Under the pieces are notes generated by a model. That model saw only the letters and a program-made list of their open reading frames with translations, had not been told where the DNA came from and did no database searches. Below, piece by piece: positions 11,104 through 20,144 of a stretch of 64,000 bases of DNA (its first letter is position 1; each line of letters opens with the position of its first letter). Made by a program: the position numbers and the translations under genes. The DNA lies in NCBI GenBank assembly GCA_002633025.1, contig NMRB01000089.1:587974-651973 (forward strand). Reading direction: 5' to 3'. This DNA is from Notospermus geniculatus (taxonomy: Eukaryota; Nemertea; Pilidiophora; Heteronemertea; Lineidae).

Positions 11104-11784
11104 AAAGGCCCCTTGAGATTTGAATAACCGTCCGTTTACACAATGTTACATTCGTTCAAAGCATCCTCGCTCATTTATACGTCGATGCTCATGATGGTGT
11201 TGTTCTAACATTCTTAGGCGGACTTCCGTCTGCACAATGCGGGTAAAATTTGGTCAACGCTCGGTGATGCACAAGTTTGTCGGGAAAACGGTCTCGAACG
11301 GATCATTCACTTACTTATCCATGAACATCATCATACAAATGAACGAGGATATTTTGAACAAATGTGTAAATAATCATTAGTGACCTCCTCTCCGGTTGAT
11401 TCACACAATTATTTTCCATTCCAAGCTAATGGCTTCCCCTGTCTGTTTTTAACCACAATAGTTACACAACGCCGTTCACCCACCCAGAGGATGCTATTAT
11501 TTCGGCTTGAGTCCACTTTTTGATGATAACACCCTTAACACTTGATACCGATTTCGTTTGAGCACAGGTCTGCCGTCCAAAGGCAGAATCTAGTAACTCA
11601 CATTTTCATGAAAATTGAGATACGGACGTTTTTGGAGCCACTAAGTTTTGCTCAAGCTGTTAGTCTAAGCCCCGCTGCAAATGGATGTCCGCATTATCAT
11701 GATTATGTTGCAACACCCACTGAAAAATCTAGTACCTCTATCTGATTTTAAGATTAGAGTGGAAAAATCACACACCACTACACC

Positions 11785-13136
11785 GGTTACTTATAAAACC
11801 CGAAATGAAATGGCCGAAATGATCGAAATGGCCGAAATGATCGAAACGGCCGAAACGATCGAAATAGATGAAATGACTTTACACTTAGGTGGCCTATTAC
11901 GATTTTTCAAGTAAACTGAGTGCTTTAAGTATAGTAGATGTACCGGTAGCAACCATGCAATAATAGGATGATAGGAACATGCATAAAATCAGGACACAAG
12001 ATAAAAATTGCCGTTAGGAAAATTATGGCATTTGGCCGTTTCATTTTAACTCAGCCAGTCGCCACGCATGGCGGTGCAGTATCTTTCCACGCAATACACT
12101 GGTTCCAGTTTTGCCGTACGTGCCGCCACCTTTAATTTTGGCGGGAGTTTTTAAAAAAATGAACATCATGATTGACTATACCTCAGCGATGAGGCTCACT
12201 TTATGGCTCAATAGCCATAAATTACCTTTCTTCCACTAGAATGCTCCGATCATGTCAACATGGCGTTGTGGAACAACTGAGCATGCAATACAATTCCAAC
12301 TTCCCTTTCGTAACATGGTGGGCATCCCATTTCAGTGCACATTTAGTTTTGGGGCTACAGGGTAGATTGTATTAATTAGGTTTTTTGAGATGTAAAATAT
12401 GAAAATAAGTGAATTTTTACATTGTTAATTTGCTTTTTTCCCTATTTTTCAATCCCATTTCGACCATTTCGATCATTTCGGCCATTTCATTCCGGGTTTT
12501 ATAAGTAACTGATGGTTACTTATAAAACCCGGAATGAAATGGCCGAAATAATCGAAATGGCCGAAATGCAACCCCAAAGTAAACGTGCACTGAAATTCCC
12601 GCAAGTTACGCGGTGGAAACAGCCGCCCTCTTCCTCAGGTGTTCAGCTTCAGACAGGTCGATCCCTCACTGTGGTGGAAACAACCACGCCCATCCTCATG
12701 TGTTCATAAATGTCTAACCCTGCCAATTGAGGGTTTTTCCTGTTTGAATATGAGCCACCAGTATACCCCCGTATAAAAATAGTCATGATGTACCGGTACC
12801 TTTAAAAACTCCTGCCAAAATTAAAGGTGACTGGCTGAGTAAAAATGAAACGGCCCAATGCCATTAACAATTTTCCTAACGGTTCTCTTGCCGTGTCCTG
12901 ATTTTATGATGCATAATGGTATCATGGCTAGTTGCATGGTCGCATGTCATGATGTAGGCCCATGCCAAACCTGCACTACGGTACATCTATTGCAGACTTC
13001 AAGCACTCAGTTTAGGCCTACACTTAGGTGGCCTACGATTTTTTAGGTAAAGTCATTTCATTCCATTTCGATGATTTCGGCCGTTTCGATCATTTCGGCC
13101 ATTTCGATCATTTCATTTCGGGTTTTATAACTAACC
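11785..13136. mobile_element. Foldback MITE, complete left copy
   Basis: Ends read GGTTACTTATAAAACCCG at the left and the near-complement at the right. A second head-to-head pair of the same ends meets at 12501-12523, giving two arms (11785-12509 and 12514-13136) that are diverged inverted copies of each other. Each arm carries runs of the 9-base word ATGGCCGAA/ATGATCGAA. It has no ORF of note. The flank right of 13136 is the 10-bp word found at the other virus/MITE junction, whereas the flank left of 11785 does not match it. Long inverted ends with a 10-bp duplication resemble MULE-type MITEs. Confidence 0.75.
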
Positions 13137-13146
13137 ATTCCGGTTA
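13137..13146 (+). repeat. ATTCCGGTTA direct repeat, left
   Basis: The same 10 bases occur at 28270-28279. The left copy directly follows the end of one MITE and the right copy directly precedes the start of another. This is what a target duplication around a MITE inserted in a circular genome would look like once the circle is opened at the MITE. Confidence 0.65.
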
Positions 13147-13310
13147 CAGAGGTGCATAATATTCCATCTACAAATATGACGCAATATTTTGAAAACATTT
13201 CCTTAAAGGTACAGAAAAGGATTATCTATTGTCCTCATTCTACTGGGATTAGTCAATTTATTAGGAATCAGCTTTATTTGCTGCAAAACGATGTGGACTC
13301 GGAAGAATAA
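13147..13310 (+). CDS. 3' part of split zinc-finger ORF
   Basis: From the edge of the 10-bp repeat to the TAA at 13308-13310, this frame is the in-phase continuation of the ORF that starts at 28114 and runs into the right-hand MITE. The two parts plus one copy of the 10-bp word total 330 bases, 110 codons including the stop. As placed here it has no start codon. It ends 71 bp before the early TATA box. Confidence 0.5.
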
Positions 13311-13380
13311 AAGGAAAAACTGAAGGTAAGACATTTACTTTTTTTGGGTAATGCGCATGGGCATCATGACAAAGACAGGG

Positions 13381-13387
13381 TATAAAT
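13381..13387 (+). promoter_or_regulatory. Early promoter TATA box
   Basis: GGGTATAAATGCC precedes the early exon. The ATG at 13386 lies inside the box, so it cannot be the start on a transcript beginning about 25-30 bp downstream. The next in-frame ATG (13434, context AACATGG) is the sensible start. Confidence 0.65.
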
Positions 13388-13433
13388 GCCGAGGGTGTTG
13401 ATCATTGACTTCAGACAGTCACGAACATTCAAC

Positions 13434-16400
13434 ATGGATTTTATAGAAAGGGAAGCGGAATGCTCTGCCTCTAGCTCTGAATCACAGAGCGAACACATGG
13501 AGTTAGATGAACTTATGGATTTCATAGAAGATACATCCAACAGTGAAAATGAAGATCAATCGTTTTATAGATCTTTCGACGTAAGTATAATAACATTATT
13601 ATTATAGTTATATACGTATTATTTATTTAATATATGTAATGTTTGTCATATATTTGTTAATTTTTATACTTTCAGAATGCCCAGAAGAAAAGAAAAAGGC
13701 AAATTTCGTCGTCGACACCTTCTTCGCCAGATAAAACCTCCATTGAAGAGAATGCCAAGCAGAACGACGCTGATCAAATCGACCAACAGATTTCGGAAAG
13801 AGAGGGTTCGAATCGCACGCAGAACGACGATATCGATAACGGGATTTCGGAACGAGAGGATTCGATCGACCAACAGATTTCGGAAAGAGAGGATTCGAAT
13901 AGCACGCAGAACGACGATATCGATAACGGGATTTCGGAACGAGAGGATTCGATCGACAAACAGATTTCTGAAAGAGAGGATTCGAATAGCACACAGAACG
14001 ACGATATCGATAACGGGATTTCGGAACGAGAGGATTCGATCGACCAACAGATTTCGGAAAGAGAGGATTCGAATAGCACGCAGAACGACGATATCGATAA
14101 CGGGATTTCTGAACGAGAGGATTCGAATCACACGCAGAATGAAATTGCAGCCACTGAAGACAGGAATGAGTCAGAAGACGACGAAGAGGAAGACGAAGTG
14201 GTAAGATCTTTACTTAATAAGTACAGGGACAACAAAGATCAAACACCTGTTCCATTTTTAGACATAACTGCCGACAATTACCTATATTATGATGAAGTAC
14301 TTCAGTGCACTGGTATGAAGTTATTGGACCTAGAGTTAAAGAAATATTACTCTAAAGTCCAAAACAACAAGGGTTGCAAACATTACTTACTGATAGGCGT
14401 ACCAGTTGTCAAAAAAGGCTCAAATATGCATATAAATGTCTGTTTCATGCAAACAATATTTGCCAAGTACGAGATATCATCATACATATTTCGTAGATAT
14501 GACGATCTTGGCTACTGTTTTTATTTTGAATGCGAAGGTACGCCTCGCTTCACATCCATTCAATCAATCGCAGAAAAGGAATTCGGAGGCAAATATTCTT
14601 TGCATGTCATCAGAAAATCCTGTGTAAATAAGTTATCTGACCACATCCTTAGCTTAAATGAGCCACATCGTACCACGGATTTGGGCGATAGTGTATATAA
14701 ATTCATACACAAGAGGCACGGTATCCCTACCGATAAAGGTACGGTAGATGGGACAATTACCGATAATTGGGATGATATTGAGCCACATCAATGCACATTT
14801 GATAGGGCAGTATTCCAAGAGTTCGTTACTGTCTGCTTGGACCACAAAATAGTAGTAGAAGCAGATATTGTACATGAATGCCAGAAACTAGCCACCTTGA
14901 AGCAATCATCATATATTGAAAAATCGGCATTGCCGAAATCGATAACCACAGAAGATGATTTCATAAGAAAATTTAAGAAAACCATACTTGCATGGGTTTT
15001 CAATGAATCCTCTAAACATTCCAAACTGGAAGACGCAATGTTCGTGCCATATTCCATCGCATTTCGCGAAGTAAAAGAAATGCCATTTGTAAATCTGATG
15101 GAGGCAGCGATCCGAAAACATTTTTCGGATGAAGATCTGAGAATATTGGACGATAGTTTAACAACCGACAAGATTTCCTTATTACATACTGACTGTCGCG
15201 AGGTACTACAAAATATTGGTGCAAAACTATTTACAGAAGATCAACAGACACACCTGTTGATGCTCACCAACTTTCTGTGTAGTACCAAGCGATACGACGA
15301 CACTTTCAGACGACTGGAAGACATATCACCGATTGACATATTTCGGCACATTATTACAGCTCTGACCAAAGACAAACACAGGGCTCAAACCATTTTATTT
15401 GCTGGTGACCACAAAGGGGGGAAAACAACATTTATAAGAGCGCTCACTGGATTTATAGATGACATAAGTAGAGTCGCTGTATTAAATGCCAACACATTGG
15501 GTACTAACCAATTCGCGTTTGAAAACGTTGTTGGCGCATATTCGTGCACGTGTGACGACGTTAGCAAACAAACATTCGACCGAATGGACTCGGATTTCAA
15601 GAATATTGCGGATGGGGAACGCGTGCCAATAAATAGAAAAGGGAAGAGGGAAGTAATCATGCAATTTCCACCTATGTTTATGACTACCAATAGTAAAATA
15701 ACGGACATACCACATGGTCTAAAGACCAGAATGGAAATCTTCGAGGTTGAAAAACGGCCTCAACTTGTGAGTTATATCTCGAAGCAGAAGTTCATCAATT
15801 ATGATCAGAAGGTCATGTTATTGTTCTACGTTCTGGGTATATCTCTTACCCATTTTGCCAATAGATTTAACATACCCGAAATTAAATCTATCAATGAGAG
15901 ATTGGTCCAAAATACTCTAATGGACAGAGTTTTGAATACATGTGATTCCAATACCTCTGAAGAAACAATCAAACGTATTGTCAAGGATCTGCCGGATTAT
16001 ATTGAACTCCTTCTGCCTCCGGTAGATGTTATAATGGAACAGCTGTCTATCCAAAATAAAGTGTCATCAGTAAATGACACTTTATTAGATGATGTACTAA
16101 GTGAGTGCCCTTTACCTAGTAATCTAGGAAAATGGATGATAGAGAAGTACAACCTATCATATGAGCATATTAAATTGCTCAAGTCTTCATCAACATGTCG
16201 GATAATAATAGGCGTACTCCGTGAAGTGAAGAAAGTATCTATGCTAGACAAACCAATGGTAGCCAAACTGCTTTATAGGTGTTTTAGGAACGCAGAAAAC
16301 TGCACAAGGAATGCCAAGTGCTATGAATGTCTGAAATGTAATTCATCACATCAGTATAAACATGATTGTGGTTGTACTCTTTGTAGATTAAGGGAAACAG

Positions 16401-16459
16401 GTTACTTCAGTAAGAAGGAGTACTTGTTAAAACATCCATTCCATACCTTCTCATCATAA
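13434..16459 (+). CDS. SF3 replicative helicase, E1/large-T type (spliced)
   Basis: Two exons, 13434-13580 and 13676-16459, joined by a 95-bp intron (GTAAGT...TTTCAG, phase 0), predict about 976 residues. Exon 1 is acidic. Exon 2 opens with a KKRKR nuclear-localisation-like run, then four 29-residue repeats (about 84-199), an acidic run, a strand-rich region (about 280-385) in the place of an origin-binding domain, and the SF3 ATPase: Walker A GDHKGGKTT (about 625), motif B CTCDDV (about 672) and motif C ending TTN (about 720). The order resembles papillomavirus E1 and polyomavirus large T, which bind and unwind origins as hexamers. The C-terminus has a dense Cys/His cluster (about 920-957) of unknown role. 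A possible second donor at 14201 would bypass the helicase domain. Confidence 0.85.
13778..14125 (+). repeat. Four 87-bp tandem repeats in replicase exon
   Basis: The 87-bp unit (29 codons) starts at 13778, 13865, 13952 and 14039 and repeats QISERED and NDDIDNGISERED words. Units differ by a few bases only, so they are young or homogenised. They encode a low-complexity, acidic and Ser-rich linker before the DNA-binding-like region. Confidence 0.9.
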
Positions 16460-16695
16460 CTGATGAATAGATATTCATCTGAAACGTGTTATCTGGTCGC
16501 TCTCCACATATATTATATTTGCACCACAAATATTGCATCTTATATATATTAAATATTATTTATCTGTTTTATTTGAACCTCATGTGTTATATAATTTGCA
16601 TTGGTGTGGCTCAATATTGCTCAATATATCATTATTTATCTGATACTTTCACTTTGTTTGCATCTCTTGATGTTTTGCATTATTACTTTTTACAG
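14201..16695 (+). promoter_or_regulatory. Candidate alternative intron skipping the helicase
   Basis: The donor GAAGTG/GTAAGA lies at 14200/14201. The acceptor TTTTTACAG/TTT lies at 16695/16696. Both are phase 0, so the acidic repeat region would be joined in frame to the Cys-rich cyclin-like exon (predicted product about 442 residues). Shared N-termini with alternative C-terminal exons are typical of polyomavirus T antigens. No transcript data are available here. Confidence 0.4.
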
Positions 16696-17352
16696 TTTAC
16701 GTGCGTATTTTGTCAATTCCCTTCAAGAGCTAGAGCCTGCAGTAACTGTTGGAAACAATGTTTACAAAAAAGGCAATTGACACATAACCCTCACTGTAGC
16801 AAAGTATTCGCATGGATAAAGGACGTTTTTGAAGAAGAATTTAGCGGGCTAGTTATGTGTAGCTGCTATAGAACAAGTGTTCACGGAGAACAGTGCAGAT
16901 ATTGTGGGAAAGTTGTTGATGGAGATGCGGCCATGCATCTCAATATGATATGGGAAACTCTGTGGCTGTCATTCGCATTATATGGCATGTTCATTATTAG
17001 ATACCCGTATTACATATTCATTGATGAATTACAATCCATTGCAGCAACGGCAATGCTTTTGGCTTGTAAAGTTCATTACATAAGAAAAGATTCACCATTA
17101 ACTGTTAAGAAATTAAGCTATTTAACAGATGGAGCTACTTCTAAAACTGACATTTTGAAATTGGAACAAGAATTTATAAAACATAATTGCATCATACGTC
17201 CATTGATAATAATGGACCAGTGCGATGTCAGATTGGCGAAACATCTGACACAAATCTTCATATATGGATTCAATCCGTTGATGTCTTTTTCTCCAAAGAA
17301 ATTGAGACAAATGTCTAAATACCCTGCATTATGTACTTTGCTTTCAGAGTAA
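16696..17352 (+). CDS. Early exon: Cys-rich plus cyclin-box-like protein
   Basis: The exon is bounded by the acceptor at 16695 and the TAA at 17350-17352 (218 codons). The N-terminal third has CVFC, CSNC, CSC and CRYC pairs, probably binding zinc. Residues about 111-165 match the cyclin-box pattern: LQSIAATAMLLACK, then LTVKKLSYLTDGATSK, then ILKLEQEF. Viral cyclins are known in some herpesviruses, where they drive S-phase entry; a similar role for a small DNA virus would be logical but is inferred. Sequence upstream in frame (16486-16695) is hydrophobic and AT-rich and is better read as intron. Another acceptor (17347) overlaps the end. Confidence 0.55.
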   Translation, partial: FTCVFCQFPSRARACSNCWKQCLQKRQLTHNPHCSKVFAWIKDVFEEEFSGLVMCSCYRTSVHGEQCRYCGKVVDGDAAMHLNMIWETLWLSFALYGMFIIRYPYYIFIDELQSIAATAMLLACKVHYIRKDSPLTVKKLSYLTDGATSKTDILKLEQEFIKHNCIIRPLIIMDQCDVRLAKHLTQIFIYGFNPLMSFSPKKLRQMSKYPALCTLLSE

Positions 17353-17653
17353 AAGAGAAGCATTTGGATACCCTAAAGGTTCTTTCGAATTACCTTCTAC
17401 ATACCTACAAGGGATAAAACATCATCATCTTAAACTGATACATACGGGAAATTCCAAAGGTCAAGATGTCTACGTTGCCCAATATGGGAATTATCCTATG
17501 TGCAATCTTTGCAAACAATTCATATACCGGAAAAGATGCATTTCATGTGAAGTGGATGATCCTTCACAGTTGCATCATCCTTGTCTCGGGTATGGGAATC
17601 GCTTATGCAATAGGTGTTTGGTCTTTCTTAACTTCTGTACTTATTATGACTGA
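17348..17653 (+). CDS. Early terminal exon: zinc-finger-like protein
   Basis: After the acceptor TGCTTTCAG (ending 17347) a frame stays open for 101 codons to TGA at 17651. It encodes CNLC, CISC, an HHPC and CNRC, a regular knuckle spacing that favours a genuine zinc-binding domain. The overlapping 17466-17702 frame begins with an ATG and is hydrophobic, but has no such pattern. The upstream donor is unknown; 14201 is phase-compatible. I do not recognise the domain family. Confidence 0.4.
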   Translation, partial: SKREAFGYPKGSFELPSTYLQGIKHHHLKLIHTGNSKGQDVYVAQYGNYPMCNLCKQFIYRKRCISCEVDDPSQLHHPCLGYGNRLCNRCLVFLNFCTYYD

Positions 17654-17659
17654 TGCCGT

Positions 17660-17665
17660 AATAAA
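17660..17665 (+). terminator. Early poly(A) signal
   Basis: AATAAA lies 7 bp after the stop codon of the last early exon. It fits the end of the rightward early transcription unit. Confidence 0.5.
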
Positions 17666-17808
17666 TATATACTCTTTATTATATCTTTTAGGCTTACTGT
17701 GAAGGTTGTACGTTTGGTTATCCCCAGCAAGACCAACATTATTGTTGTATGATCGCTTTTAATTAATGTATTTCTGCATGTATAATTCAAATATATGTCA
17801 TTATTAAG

Positions 17809-18194
17809 CGCCATCTATTCGTTCGTTACCATTGTTACCTTTTGGCAGTAACACTCAATGTACATGACAATGTACGTGGTTACCGTTTTAAGCATTACGT
17901 TACCTTCGTTACCATCAATTATGCGATATTGACGATGAAGTAAGTTGTAAAAGTCGGTAACATTGGTAACAAAGGTAACATCATGAACATCATTTTGCAG
18001 GGCTCAAAATGATATTCATGATGTTACCTTTGTTACCAATGTTACCGACTTTTACAACTTACTTCATCGTCAATATCGCATAATTGATGGTAACGAAGGT
18101 AACGTAATGCTTAAAACGGTAACCACGTACATTGTCATGTACATTGAGTGTTACTGCCAAAAGGTAACAATGGTAACTAACGAATAGATGGCGT
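17809..18194. repeat. 386-bp palindrome of GTTACC/GGTAAC arrays
   Basis: Two ~189-bp arms (17809-17997 and 18005-18194) are inverted copies separated by 7 bp. Each arm carries the hexamer GTTACC/GGTAAC about eight times, several at 9-bp spacing (GTTACCATTGTTACC; GGTAACATTGGTAACAAAGGTAAC). Ordered half-sites at helical-scale spacing suggest binding sites for the E1/T-like replicase, so this is a candidate origin or partition site. A single copy (27728-27896) lies in the divergent promoter region. The palindrome could extrude as a cruciform. Confidence 0.85.
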
Positions 18195-18282
18195 TATCAT
18201 TATCAAATGTACTATGAACGTTATGTTGGACTTATCAGACGAGGATATTTCCGATAGAAATTAATCTTCTTAATTCACATAT

Positions 18283-18471
18283 CAAAATGATATTCATGAT
18301 GTTACCTTTGTTACCAATGTTACCGACTTTTACAACTTACTTCATCGTCAATATCGCATAATTGATGGTAACGAAGGTAACGTAATGCTTAAAACGGTAA
18401 CCACGTACATTTTCATGTACATTGAGTGTTACTGCCGAAAGGTAACAATGGTAACGCCTCACTAGATGGCG
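18283..18471 (-). repeat. Third GTTACC-array copy
   Basis: Same sequence and orientation as the right palindrome arm. Together with its flank (18195-18282 compared with 18472-18560) it shows that a unit of about 277 bp was tandemly duplicated. Confidence 0.85.
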
Positions 18472-18551
18472 TTATCATTATCAAATTTACTATGAACGTT
18501 ATGTTGGACTTATCAGACGAGGATATTTCCGATATAAATTAATCTTCTTAA

Positions 18552-18845
18552 TTCACATATCCTATGTATCTGTCACAAGGGGATTTATTGGATTTAACAT
18601 ATCGGATCAAATCAGATGTTGATGATATTTATTAATTCACATCACATATGTTCAGTATCTGTCATAACGTGATTTGATTTGTCGTCACATATCCATGTCA
18701 AATATAGTAATCGTCTTACTTCACATATCCTAATTATTTGTCACAAGGGGATATATTTGATTTATCAATCGGATCAAACCAGATGTTGATGATATGTATT
18801 ACTTCACATCATATATGTTCAGTATCTGTCATACCTTGAGTTTTC
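18552..18845 (+). repeat. Two ~168-bp diverged direct repeats
   Basis: The words TTCACATATCCTA, TGTCACAAGGGGAT, CGGATCAAA and CAGATGTTGATGATAT recur in the same order from 18552 and from 18719. No coding is seen. These lie in the convergence zone between early and late genes. Confidence 0.7.
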
Positions 18846-19087
18846 AAAATGTTGATTATATGTATGTTTTAACTTGTACTTTACATGTTTCATTATTTAC
18901 ATGATGAAGTTAAAAGGGAGGTGATTTGATAACACTGAAGTCTAGCTGTGTTAGACATATAAGGGATTCATTGTAAAAGTCTGTCATTATTTGTTTCACC
19001 CTTTTTATTAGCCTGCGTTCGGTTCATTATGTAATTTCTACATCTTCATCAAATGAGAAACGAAAAGACGTTTACTTCATATGTAGT

Positions 19088-19093
19088 TTTATT
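19088..19093 (-). terminator. Late poly(A) signal candidate
   Basis: TTTATT on the plus strand (AATAAA on the minus) is about 320 bp beyond the stop of the last late gene. If used, the late 3' UTR would contain the antisense of the candidate structured RNA. Confidence 0.35.
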
Positions 19094-19135
19094 ATAAATG
19101 TACGTATAACCTAATATGATATTGATAAATAATAA

Positions 19136-19270
19136 AGAAAAGACAAAACTCTGGTGAGGGTTCGAGTCCCTACCAGGGTAAATTCGATAAAACTCTTGGC
19201 GGTAAGAGTTTGTAGGTTTATGGAAACGAGCAATTAGCCTTGGTGCTCGGCCAGACGTTTTGTCTTTTCT
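19136..19270 (+). ncRNA. Cloverleaf-like candidate Pol III RNA
   Basis: A 13-bp closing stem (19136-19148 with 19258-19270) encloses three hairpins: CTGGT/ACCAG (19151-19176), AAACTCTT/AAGAGTTT (19190-19211) and CGAGCA/TGCTCG (19227-19249). The first loop contains GGTTCGAGTCC (19159-19169), a perfect Pol III B box and tRNA-like T loop. The 3' strand includes TTTT, a Pol III stop. It is longer than a tRNA and lacks a clear A box at normal spacing. Adenoviruses encode Pol III VA RNAs that act on host RNA pathways, so a VA-like role is a reasonable hypothesis. Confidence 0.55.
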
Positions 19271-19411
19271 CTATATGTAATAACGGTCACTACTTTGGTT
19301 TACTTGCTGTAATCAGCCCATTCACGTATAAGTGATGAAGTAATTAATTTCGGATTCTTCCGTTTTACATAACATATAACATTTAAGATATAGGTCACAT
19401 TTATACATGGT

Positions 19412-19852
19412 TTACTTCTGATATCTAAAGTGTCTTAATCTATTAACAAGTTGCATATCTTTTGGGAAAATAGTTACTCTACGAGCATGTATGCACAATA
19501 AATTTGCATCCTCAAACAAAGATACTAAGTAGCTTTCTGCGGCTTCTTGCAAAGCAGCCAACGCGGATGATTGTATCCTCAAACCTATATGTTCATTTTG
19601 GATAATTTCTCTCACTAATCTTTGAAATGGCAATTTCTTTATCAATAAATTTGTATCTCGTTGATACTTTCGTATTTCACGAAGAGCGACTGTACCAGGT
19701 CTATATCTATGAGATTTAAACTTGGGAACATTTTTACTGTCTGCGCGTTTCTTGCGCTTAAACACTGTTCCATTAGGAAGTTTACTGAGAGTATCTAACG
19801 TTTTCCCTCTACCAACTTGCTTTGGTGTAACTTGCGTCTTAATCCTAACCAT
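19412..19852 (-). CDS. Virus-encoded histone H3
   Basis: A 146-residue protein, starting at the second in-frame ATG (19852) because the tail then begins VRIK, mirroring the register of an H3 tail with Lys at position 4. [17 protein letters not shown] (about 48-64), PFQRLVREI (75-83), [11 protein letters not shown] and [20 protein letters not shown] are unmistakable H3 core elements in the correct order. Loop 1 has canonical length, arguing against a CENP-A-type expansion. The tail is about eight residues longer than usual and diverged. It is last in the late operon-like block and overlaps the membrane-protein gene by 8 bp. Likely role: packaging viral DNA in virions or forming altered nucleosomes. 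No H4, H2A or H2B was found. The longer start at 19873 is possible. Confidence 0.93.
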   Translation of the reverse strand: MVRIKTQVTPKQVGRGKTLDTLSKLPNGTVFKRKKRADSKNVPKFKSHRYRPGTVALREIRKYQRDTNLLIKKLPFQRLVREIIQNEHIGLRIQSSALAALQEAAESYLVSLFEDANLLCIHARRVTIFPKDMQLVNRLRHFRYQK

Positions 19853-20144
19853 CCTGCAACGGAACACCGTCATTCGTAGAATTAAACATATTCAAAATTA
19901 CAGTTATTTCTGTAGTGTCTATATACTTAATAATTAAAGTATAAACACATATTATTATTAAGCAAATTATAAGACTTAACACCTTCTTCAAAACTGCACA
20001 AGGTGTTAACGTGTTATTATTCAAGTTATCCACATCTTCGATTGAGACGGATGCAGATGTGCTTTCCTTTGAGATTTGTGACGTGTTGTTTTCCATTGTT
20101 GCTTTATCTGACGGTATGTCAACGGATTTAGCTTTTGTCTCCAT
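19845..20144 (-). CDS. Late single-pass membrane protein
   Basis: 99 residues: a Ser/Thr/Asp-rich N-terminal half, one strong hydrophobic helix (about 57-77, [21 protein letters not shown]) and a short tail. It resembles no family I know. It overlaps the protease gene (ends 20128) by 17 bp and histone H3 by 8 bp. An acceptor-like TTTACAG lies 16 bp before the ATG. It may modify host membranes or act in egress. Confidence 0.65.
   Translation of the reverse strand: METKAKSVDIPSDKATMENNTSQISKESTSASVSIEDVDNLNNNTLTPCAVLKKVLSLIICLIIICVYTLIIKYIDTTEITVILNMFNSTNDGVPLQDG

Noticed and set aside
13386-13433. ATG at 13386 as replicase start
   Set aside because: It overlaps the TATA box, so it would lie upstream of the transcription start. 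The ATG at 13434 has better context.
13677-14204. 175-residue Arg-rich ORF and antisense ORFs over the 87-bp repeats
   Set aside because: These are shadows of the repeated replicase exon; an 87-bp unit keeps all frames open. The frame continuous with the helicase and exon 1 is the credible one.
16486-16695. Hydrophobic N-terminus of the cyclin-like ORF
   Set aside because: AT-rich, Tyr/Ile/Leu-rich translation ending at a good splice acceptor; better explained as translated intron than as membrane segments.
17466-17702. 78-residue hydrophobic ORF
   Set aside because: Overlaps the CxxC-bearing exon frame in another phase; no independent support.
18005-18560. CRISPR-like array
   Set aside because: Repeats are long, inverted or tandem duplicates without spacers, in a eukaryotic/viral setting.
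19136-19270. Canonical tRNA gene
   Set aside because: The B box and T-like loop are present, but total length, the 13-bp closing stem and lack of a standard A box and anticodon arm do not fit.
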